A DNA stretch of 64,000 nucleotides from contig JAQMRL010000003.1 of NCBI GenBank assembly GCA_035578175.1, positions 81,789,969 through 81,853,968 on the forward strand, given 5' to 3'. The notes under the pieces are model-generated. The model was not told the origin of the DNA and did no database searches. It worked only from the letters and a program-made list of their open reading frames with translations. A program made the translations under genes and the position numbers. How positions within the stretch are numbered: the stretch's first letter is position 1; each line of letters begins with the position of its first letter. Positions 56,771 to 64,000 of the stretch are shown one piece after another. This DNA is from Catonia carolina. Its lineage: Eukaryota > Arthropoda > Insecta > Hemiptera > Achilidae.

Positions 56771-57190
56771 ATGAGTTTTCCTTTGTCTGATTGCACCAAG
56801 GAAGAAATAGGAGCAGTAATACGTTTACACAATTCAGAAGGTGTGAAACCAGCAGAGATTATTCGTCTAGTGCGGTAGCAATATGGAGAGAGTTGCTTGA
56901 GTGGAAGCGAGATCTACGAATGGATTGATCGCTTTAAAGTGGTACGATTTTTCTGTGCAATTAACAGCGGCCTGGTACACCTTCAACTTCAAAAATTACC
57001 GAATATTGAAGTGGTTAAACAAATTATTCTCTTAAATCGACAAATTACAGTTGATGACACTGCAAGTGAGTTGAATGAAAGCCATGGTTAGCATATTCAA
57101 TCATCCATGATTATTTAAACTTTAGAAAAGTCTGTGCTCACTGGTTCCACGTCAATTGACCAGTAAACACAAAAAGAATAGTTTGAAATT
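56771..57190 (+). pseudogene. mariner-like transposase, N-terminal remnant
   Basis: The frame starts MSFPLSDCTKEEIGAVIRLH, then NSEGVKPAEIIRLV, an in-frame TAG at 56876, and QYGESCLSGSEIYEWIDRFK. This is the paired helix-turn-helix start of mariner transposases (rather than Tc1). A shift leads to ITEDD-like QITVDDTASELNESHG, then SSIIHDYLNFRKVCAHWF. The text ends near 57180 before the catalytic D residues. Degenerate and C-terminally truncated. Confidence 0.7.
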
Positions 57191-57230
57191 CTCCTAGAAG
57201 CATTTGGCTTTGTTACATCTACAACTGTAT

Positions 57231-57284
57231 GTTTCGGTTACAACTGTTCAAGAAAACGAATGATTAATGAAAACAATTAAAACA
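57231..57284 (+). repeat. Direct repeat, downstream copy
   Basis: Second copy of the ~50-bp motif at 56577-56627 (roughly three quarters identical by eye). Confidence 0.75.
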
Positions 57285-57289
57285 TTTTA

Positions 57290-58250
57290 CTGACATCTGT
57301 AAAGAATGGGTGAAAAACCGTATCAAAATAAATTTTTAAGACAACAAACAATAAACATTACGTATCATATACGTATTACATGACTTATAAGTGTTACGTA
57401 AGTAATAAAGTAAATAAAGTAAGTAAATAAAGTAAATAAAGTAAGTAAAAAAGTAATAAAGGGTATTAAAAAATTTAGAATTATATGGAAAACAAACACA
57501 ACTAAGTTCTTAGTACAAGAAGTACTTATATAAGGAATCAATCATTAAGGAATGAAACATTTTTTCTAGTTCATTAGCAGTTACAAGGAAATACATTATC
57601 ACTGCTGCTTGGTTCTATAAAACTGTAATGCCGAAGCTGTGAAGTCTTGGTGATGACACAATATTTATCCAGCGCCTCATAAATAGACTTATGTGTGCGT
57701 AGCGTTGTAGTGCTGTACTGCAGTGTTATTTCCAATCAAATACTTTTGCTGTTCTGAATGTAAAATAATCGTGTTACACATTTCAATAGTTTGTTCTGAA
57801 CCTTCGCGGGAGTCCGGCTGGTTACGGAAACTATTCCTTCATCTCTAAACTGAAGCCTTTCATCGTCAGCTGATAGCTATATTGGTTTAGCTATTTTTGG
57901 TATACACACGTTTTGAATAATCCAAACATTACGTAATCGAAACAGGTTTTGCCCCCAATTATTGGGGTTGGTGGGGATTGTAAATTTCCCTCTCTTTATA
58001 ATAGGTTTTCATTTAATAATATAATTAGTATATTTATGGTCGTATTTTAAAGATGTTGAGTAATTTTAATATAAGAAAAATAATACTCTTAAAATAGATT
58101 TTGTTAAGACAATATGAAACGCAATGAATTTATTTTACTGGATCCTAATTTAAATCAAACAGTATAACATTTGAATGTTTTGTTCTTATGCTGAACAGGC
58201 AAAATGAATTAGTAGGTGCTTAGTTTGAACGAAGATGCTTTGTTATATAT
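57290..58250. other. Unassigned AT-rich DNA
   Basis: A short AAGT-type repeat lies at 57395-57460. Nothing else recognised. Confidence 0.45.
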
Positions 58251-58253
58251 ACG

Positions 58254-58379
58254 ATGATGAAGGCTGAGGAAGAAAAGGAGTTGGAGAATAGGAAGAAGAT
58301 TGAGGAAGAGAAAGAGGAAAAGACAACAGTGAGAAGGTGTCGACTTCGTTTTGTACAATTTCTAATCAGCGCAAAATAA
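58254..58379 (+). CDS. Short charged open frame (41 codons)
   Basis: Starts MMKAEEEKELENRKKIEEEK and ends with RCRLRFVQFLISAK. The first half alternates E and K, as in charged single helices or coiled coils. It could be a stray exon fragment, or simply a purine-rich stretch. No splice sites of note and no similarity recognised. Confidence 0.15.
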   Translation: MMKAEEEKELENRKKIEEEKEEKTTVRRCRLRFVQFLISAK

Positions 58380-58850
58380 ATTCCGTACTATCTGCAGCAG
58401 AGTGGGATCTATTTAAAGGAAGTAATTCAAGGAAATTTTACACTGTTATCAATTCGACAGTTGTTTAAAACGTTCTCTATTCATTAAACAAAGGTTTATA
58501 TTTGAACAAAATATTTATAAACAGTATTTATAATTTTATTAACAATTAAAATTACTATTCGTTTCTTATAACTACAGTAATACAAAAAGTATTAATTATT
58601 CATCCTTAATATTTAGGAACAAAATTGTTTACCGGAGTTCATAAATTTAGATAGTCTACTTAAACAAAAGTTGCCTGCTCTACAAATAATAAATAAGAAC
58701 AAAAGAAAGGATTGTAAAAAATATCTTTTTCTAGCCAGAATTTTTTTCAAAGTATATAAGCTTTTGAAATTTTGTTTTTAAAGTATGGTAGTCAATATAT
58801 ATTATCAACTAGTAGTTTCTATTTTATAGGAATCATAACTTTTTTCGTTT
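58380..58850. other. Unassigned AT-rich DNA
   Basis: No recognised content. Confidence 0.45.
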
Positions 58851-58911
58851 TACCTAGTAAAGGCTCTAGATATTCAAACCAGCCTTTCAATTGATGACGT
58901 AAACAAGAACA
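58851..58911 (+). mobile_element. SINE-A 3' tail fragment
   Basis: Only the last ~60 bp of SINE-A: 'acctagtaaaggctctag', 'caaaccagcctttcaattga', then 'tgacgtaaacaagaac'. It is an extreme 5'-truncation. Confidence 0.75.
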
Positions 58912-58914
58912 TAG

Positions 58915-59405
58915 TTTGTTTATTTGTATTAAAACTGTATTTTATGTTGAATATGGTAATAAAAAAAATAAATATTTATACAAGAGATGTTTTGTATTGC
59001 TTATTATAATTGTTTAATTTCTTGATCTTCATTGTTTAGATGGAAAGAGTTATATTGTTGGAGTTATGGAAATGTATATTTTAATTGTTTGTATTTGTAA
59101 TCTTATTAGAAATGTTTGTGTTCGGTGCATTTTAACCTAGTTGCTGGCGCTTAGTTCTGTTTATTACTTCTAATGGTAGTGCCATTTGAATTTTTTTGGA
59201 TTAAATATTAATTATTATTATTGTATTTAATTATATTTAAACCGTATGTGTACTAAATTATGGCAATAAAACTGTAGCTATACAAATAAAATAAAAAAAT
59301 GGCTTTAATGGTTTAGAGGAAAGCACCACGCTATGACATTACTCCAGATAGTTAAAACTTTCTTAAATTAAAATTAGTATTTTCAGTGTTTTTTACTGTA
59401 TTACT
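58915..59405. other. Unassigned AT-rich DNA
   Basis: No gene recognised. A box-A-like TGGTTTAGAGG near 59309 has no box B. Confidence 0.45.
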
Positions 59406-59407
59406 CT

Positions 59408-59640
59408 CTACTCAATCGGTGTTTCAGTTATTTGTGCGATTCCTAGTAGATTGGGAGAATTCATGTTGCGTAGTAATGAATTGTTATGATTTTGAAGTCT
59501 GTCTCTCAAACTACGATGCAATTTTAGATATCTGTCAGACGTAAGAAACGGATGAGTCATGGTGTAATGTCTCATTGCATACTTTGGGTAATTATTAATG
59601 AGTCGCAAGAATTTACACCGCCAACGGTGGTATTAATGCC
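59408..59640 (-). pseudogene. Jockey/I-type LINE C-terminal fragment
   Basis: The minus strand has RCKFLRLINNYPKYAMRHYT, then SDRYLKLHRSLRDRLQNHNN and SLLRNM. It resembles the 'KFLR-x-I...P-Y' block and the '...F-x-x-RLQ-H-N-LL' block of LINE C-terminal domains, but differs from Jockey-1. It is open for about 75 codons, with the 5' part missing. Confidence 0.5.
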
Positions 59641-59644
59641 GTCA

Positions 59645-60060
59645 ATTGCAAGCCCGGAGCCTAATCTTGCACGTGATGAGGGAGGAGCAGGGGGGGAACA
59701 ACCTCATTAATAAATCTGGGTCTATCTGTCTCCGGATAGTAGCACCTAGTTATAGGGCCCCTGTCTAGGGTACAGGTAAACGGTCTCGACGGTAGAAGAG
59801 GAAATTTTCCTAACGGTGAACAGGGCGGAAGAACCTAGGAGTTGGGTCTCCAAATGAAACCCAGGGCAGACCAGGTGCTCAAAGTTGGAAGCCCCATCAC
59901 TGTTCTTACTTTGTGTAGGGTTCGTAGCCCGGCCGGAGGACATTTTAACCTACTGGCAAACTCACAGATTGTCTCGGAAATGGGACAGGTTTTCCGGCAA
60001 TCAGATTCAGCGTAAATCTATGAAAGATTTTGGGATAATGGAAACGTGAATTTACTTTAA
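59645..60060 (+). mobile_element. RTE-family 5' UTR fragment
   Basis: Blocks in order match the RTE-1 leader (complement of 25380-25715): 'gtgatgaggga', 'ctccggatagtagcacct', 'agggcccctgtctaggg', 'aacggtctcgac', 'cagggcggaagaacctagg'. Past 59945 a short frame gives SRKWDRFSGNQIQRKSMKDF, perhaps the first residues of the RTE protein. The rest of the element is absent. Confidence 0.65.
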
Positions 60061-60064
60061 AAAC

Positions 60065-61080
60065 GCTGTTATACTGAAATGACTGACGGATATGCTGCAC
60101 AAAAATCTGGCTATCATATATCCAAATCGATAGGAGCATTGCCTTATTCGTTAACAGTTTTAAAATCATGGGTAATTTTTATCGCTTTTAGAAAAGCCTG
60201 TATATCTGTTCCAGTTTACCATTTAGTATGTTGCTCATTGTTAACGTGTGTGCTCCACATCAACCGCCTTACTGAATAGAGCCCAAGTTACCAAGCTTAG
60301 TTTGTTTGGGAAAAGAAATTTAAAAAAATAATTGTGGACACTTTTGTCGACGAAGGGTAAAGTATTTTAAACGTTTTGTTTATATTATTCTTTTACCGCT
60401 ATTCTTTAAATAATATTTCAAGAATGTGACGATGATAATAAAGTCGTATTACAATAAAATGAATCTTTATTTTGTAACATTAATTGTACAATAGAAAATA
60501 ATTTTTGAATATATTTCTATGGTAAATTATTCAATAGTAACAAATATAAAGTAAGAAATTAAAATGGTAAAAAGGCGAGATGAGAAGATATGTACTATCT
60601 TCCTCCGTTGTTAAGTGTACCCACAAATGCGACTTAATATTTATGTGTTTGTGTAACATTTGTAGAAATTCTCCGAATGCGGTTTTGCAGTTTACTTGAA
60701 AAATCTGTTAAGTGTCTTTTACATACAAACACGTAGTCCTTCCTACCAGGTACTTCTAATACTCAGAGGGCTTACATTTACACAAAATTTGACCTAAAGC
60801 TTACTTGGTGGGCTTATACCTTGGTGAAATGTAATCCTCTTTACGTTCTTTCTCTCACTTGAAAACGTACGGTTTTTAGTTTACCAACCCATGTTTTAAC
60901 AGTGAGAATTTGTTGAAAAGAAGTAAAAGGTATTTTAAATTAACATATAGCTAGGGACAACTTTAGTTCTACCATGGAAATGAAATGCCACTTTCAACTC
61001 TATTCCATCGGTTCCAGCAGTATTAATTGAATTAAACATTTAAATTCGTTTATTATTATGCCTTATGTAAATTCTAAATT
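60065..61080. other. Unassigned DNA
   Basis: A 66-codon frame at 60079-60279 has no known match. AT-rich otherwise. Confidence 0.4.
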
Positions 61081-61084
61081 TTAT

Positions 61085-61165
61085 TGGAAGTTCTATTGTT
61101 AGCGTAACCGATTGTTAAGCTAAAGGTTCTAGGTTCGATCATTTAATAATACAAGTACAGTAGTG
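61085..61165 (+). mobile_element. tRNA-like SINE remnant
   Basis: A weak box-A-like TAGCGTAACCG and a box-B-like TAGGTTCGATC at about 61130-61140, directly followed by an AAT repeat. It is too short to assign to SINE-B or SINE-C. Confidence 0.3.
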
Positions 61166-61170
61166 TTATG

Positions 61171-61203
61171 TATAATAATAATAATATTATTGATAATAAT
61201 AAT
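61171..61203. repeat. AAT microsatellite
   Basis: About 30 bp of imperfect AAT repeat. The sequence after it (ATCTTTATTCC onward) could be the 3' UTR of a minus-strand LINE whose tail is this repeat. Confidence 0.8.
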
Positions 61204-61540
61204 CTTTATTCCACAAATTATTACAGTCTTACGTAAAGTCAAAATGCATAAATAAGTATAACAATGAAAAGTAATTAAATTCAATTTAACAAAATAGGAT
61301 TTATTTTATAAAATATGGAACTAGGATATCATGTAGCAAAAGCTGTGATGGAGGATATCATTCATGACAATACATTGTCAAAGATGTAGCAACATAAAAT
61401 ACAATATTAATAAAAAATATATATAAAAATACGAAAAAATATAAATAAGAATTAATACAAATAACGACAATCTTGATTGCAAAGCATGCATTATGTAATT
61501 GTAAATATTTTAAGAGAAAGGTTAACTGTGGATAAAACCA

Positions 61541-61885
61541 ATGGAGAAAGACAAACTATCCAGAGTTTGTTTCTTTAGACTGATGCAAATAGATGGTGAC
61601 TTTAGGTTACCTTTTAACTGGTATGCTTGTTTAAAACAAAATTTGTGTTTGATTGGATCAGAATATCTTCTAAACTGCGATACTAATTTTGTTAAAAGAC
61701 AGAAAGTAAGTTTAATACTGTCATACGAGAATCATCTGTTTAGGAAGGACGTAAACTCTATTTTAAATTCTTTGGTTAATATTTTTGTGGTTGTCATTTT
61801 TGAGAGAGTTATAACAGCTCTGAAAAGCTATGTTCATTTTAATTTTCACGTAGAAAATAATCAGAATTTTAGCTCAAGTGCGTAA
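61541..61885 (+). CDS. Unrecognised 114-codon open frame
   Basis: Starts MEKDKLSRVCFFRLMQIDG. It is hydrophobic in its second half (NIFVVVIFERVITAL). No domain recognised. It ends where a Jockey fragment begins in another frame, so it may be the decayed upstream part of that element or a chance frame. Confidence 0.2.
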   Translation: MEKDKLSRVCFFRLMQIDGDFRLPFNWYACLKQNLCLIGSEYLLNCDTNFVKRQKVSLILSYENHLFRKDVNSILNSLVNIFVVVIFERVITALKSYVHFNFHVENNQNFSSSA

Positions 61886-61988
61886 ACGTCTCAACAACCA
61901 CGTAAATCACTTAGCACTGAATTTCTTAGACAACAGTAATGTTGTCCATAGGTTGAAACGTACTGGATCTCCCAAGGCGATTTGATAG
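61875..61988 (+). pseudogene. Jockey-type LINE C-terminal fragment
   Basis: Reads RKRLNNHVNHLALNFLDNSN, then VVHRLKRTGSPKAI and a stop. It parallels the end of the copy at 47683-47972 (HSNHLAINLLDD...QRLKK). AATAAA at about 62042 may be the polyadenylation signal of the element. Confidence 0.65.
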
Positions 61989-61989
61989 A

Positions 61990-62345
61990 GTGATTTTAAA
62001 ATTGTAAATAATATGACTGTCGTGTTTAAGTGTAAATAACTGAATAAACATTTTTAATTATCTTCATTAAAGTTCGGTGTACATATATTTCGGATTAGGT
62101 GCTTATTATTTATTATTTCTCATTTTGTTTCTTTTCGTTTTAAAGGAGGTTTTGGTTATTTTTTGTTTTTTATTTATTTAAAAAAACACTATATAATTTT
62201 GATTGTAAATAATAATTAAGAACAGTATAATAATGTTTTGATGTTATAATTTGTTAATTAAACCAGTGAGTTGTAATTTATTCATGAGTTAAATTTAATT
62301 GATAAGTTGCATTTATTGTTATATAACAGATTATGCATTAAAAAA
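61990..62345. other. AT-rich DNA, probably partly a LINE 3' UTR
   Basis: Follows the Jockey stop; no other feature. Confidence 0.35.
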
Positions 62346-62349
62346 AGTT

Positions 62350-62560
62350 ATATGAAGAAAATGCGTCTTTTGTCAAGTGAAAGGAGATTTAGGTTTGTTT
62401 AAATGTGACAAATATGAATTTGACCCAGAAAGTGTGTGCAAGTTATGTGACTATGGATAAAAAGATAATCTTCGCCATTTTCTTAGAAATGTAAAACTTT
62501 TAATGCGTTTAGGCAGAGGTTCTTATCTAGTTATATAGATGAGCATTTTTACTTGAGAAT
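62350..62560 (+). pseudogene. LINE C-terminal fragment with a Cys/His segment
   Basis: Frames give LLSSERRFRF, then KYEFDPESVCKLCDYG, KDNLRHFLRNV and FNAFRQRFLSSYIDEH. The C-x-x-C then H-F-x-x-x-(C) pattern and the R-x-R-F ending are typical of I/CR1-type LINE C-termini. It is followed by TA repeats at 62564-62582. Confidence 0.45.
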
Positions 62561-62563
62561 AAT

Positions 62564-62582
62564 ATATATATATATATATAAT
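62564..62582. repeat. Short TA repeat
   Basis: About 19 bp of TA. Confidence 0.9.
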
Positions 62583-62584
62583 TA

Positions 62585-62995
62585 AATATACTTATAATTT
62601 TTACTAATTTTTTTATTTTTTTAGGGAACTTGCGTAGGGGAAATTAAAGGAAATACCTATTAACAAGCGAAATTAAAACTCAAAAATAATTGTAGCCTGA
62701 GGATATTTGGTTCGTCTATGACTTTTCCTCAACCTACATCGTGTCATTGTTTATTTTTTTTAGACTTTGAAATATTAAAAGATTATTAATAGCAAAGATT
62801 ATTGCTGTTTTTCAAAATTTATATAGTTATGTAACTTATGATTTTAAAACTTTTCTCTTGTAGTCGTCCGATTAGATGTTTTTTATCATTTGAATATCTT
62901 TAATTATAAATAAAATTAAGTAAAGAAAAAACAAATATATTGTATTCATTTTTTCAATCACCCACAAGCTTCCCTTAGTGAATTTAAATTCATAA
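62585..62995. other. Unassigned AT-rich DNA
   Basis: No recognised content. Confidence 0.45.
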
Positions 62996-62999
62996 ATTT

Positions 63000-63215
63000 G
63001 TAAAAATGAAACAAATAAGTATAAAAATCTTTTTCCACGAAATGCAGTTAACCGTAAAACAGGACAATGCCCGAGAGAACAATGAACTGTGCAAGAAGCA
63101 CCGATATTACTGTGCGAAAAGTAGACATAAGCATAATATGTTGCTACAACATGATTCGGTACCGGCACCTGGCCCAACGATAAAAGCAAAAGTCACGTCA
63201 GTTTCATTCTTTTAA
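63000..63215 (+). pseudogene. mariner-like transposase fragment, central region
   Basis: The frame ends KSRHKHNMLLQHDSVPAPGP, then TIKAKVTSV. It resembles the second catalytic block of mariner transposases (LLQHDNARPHT-x-x-x). The aspartate is present but the ARPH part has decayed to VPAP. Upstream residues are weakly similar. A minus-strand frame at about 63500-63610 (SEFHYNFFGPFKSLF) resembles the next block (DYHLFGPLKxxL), but in the opposite orientation. Confidence 0.45.
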
Positions 63216-63219
63216 CCGT

Positions 63220-64000
63220 GTGTTCATACTATCTGTTTACACCAGTTCCAAAATTAAATGAAATATAGTACTACAGTCCCTGTTGAAACAGCATTCTAAA
63301 TTTTTATCACTGTATCTTTGGCAATAATAAATTCACTTATTACCTCCAAAAGTTTCACAAATTTGATTAAGGTTGTCAGCCAACTGTTTACTTTCGTCAT
63401 AGTTAAGTTATCATTGTCCATCATCAGAAAACGTTACGAGTTACTTAATTCCTTATCATTTAATAAATTTATATAAGTATTGACATTAGTTTTAAGCTGC
63501 AGTTTAACAATTACAGTTAGGAATAAAGATTTAAAAGGTCCGAAAAAATTATAATGAAATTCGGAGCCAAACAAATCTTGAAAGTTACAACCGACGGGGA
63601 TACACTTTTCGCTTTTCATTTGATTGGATTGGTAGAACATTTAACAAACTAATAAAACCTAAGTTTATATAAATATCTTGAAACCCGAAAATAAAAACAG
63701 AAACTGTAAAATAAACTAAACAAATTCTGAATTAACTTAATTCAATACTGCATTATATGAGTATACCTAAAAATAAGGTCCTGACGGGTAGTCCTTCCAA
63801 TTACTTCAAAGGATAAAACAAGCTGGATAATATTATGCATAATATAGTACCTAAATATATTTGGATCGCTAAAATATTTATATTACATAAATAATTCAAC
63901 CATGACACCAGTTACTTGGGATTTAAGAAGTTACAAACGAAAAATCCTTGTATTAATAAAAAATCGGAATGATCTTGCAATAGCAAATAAGAAAAGATCG
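63220..64000. other. AT-rich DNA with a possible minus-strand mariner fragment
   Basis: Apart from the short SEFHYNFFGPFKSLF segment on the minus strand (about 63500-63580), nothing is recognised. Confidence 0.3.

Noticed and set aside
63434..63640. Minus frame with FHYNFFGPFKSLF
   Set aside because: It suggests a mariner block, but only ~15 residues match and the orientation disagrees with the fragment at 63000-63215. Mentioned only in passing.
1..64000. CRISPR array, operons, ribosome binding sites
   Set aside because: The sequence is eukaryotic; the tandem repeats are satellites and microsatellites without spacer structure.

Overview
The window is AT-rich eukaryotic intergenic DNA. I recognise no intact protein-coding host gene, no rRNA, no functional tRNA and no CRISPR array. 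The contents suggest an arthropod, most likely an insect. They include Jockey, RTE, I and CR1/L2-like LINE remains, Tc1 and mariner transposase remains, several SINE families, MITE-like elements, a satellite array and many microsatellites. The order cannot be settled from the sequence; Hemiptera is only a guess. Every recognisable reading frame belongs to a decayed or truncated transposon. Open frames of 60-120 codons elsewhere look like chance.

Layout. 1-10.2 kb: SINE-A copies, four copies of a ~0.8-1 kb nonautonomous family (called NA-1 here), a terminal-inverted-repeat element with a 5-bp target duplication, and a LINE 3' region carrying a Jockey and a SINE-A insertion. 11.0-12.9 kb: satellite array of ~205-220 bp units. 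13.0-16.7 kb: a SINE-A copy containing a piece of the satellite, an I-type LINE tail, a GC-rich block with six hairpins that resemble histone mRNA 3' stem-loops, and an inverted pair of tRNA-like elements. 18.7-22 kb: Jockey and RTE fragments. 22.4-25.7 kb: the best preserved element, a near full-length RTE-type LINE on the minus strand, broken by two frameshifts and one stop. 27.5-38.3 kb: CR1/L2-like, SINE-A, Tc1 and Jockey remains. 40.5-51 kb: more NA-1 copies, one split by a GC-rich LTR-like insertion that itself carries a small SINE with a 14-bp target duplication. 52-64 kb: tRNA-derived SINEs, one interrupted by an unknown 236-bp retroposed sequence, then Jockey, mariner and RTE fragments.

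How the parts relate. Target-site duplications give clear nesting: SINE-A inside Tc1 and next to Jockey inside a LINE, SINE-D inside an RTE, SINE-E inside an LTR-like insertion inside NA-1, and a 236-bp sequence inside SINE-B. The tail of SINE-A (a short hairpin then AAC repeats) resembles LINE 3' ends of the RTE type, so an RTE-like enzyme may have moved it. The least explained stretch is 14842-15430: on the minus strand it has a TATA box, no recognisable histone frame, and a tandem array ending in a histone-like 3' stem-loop.
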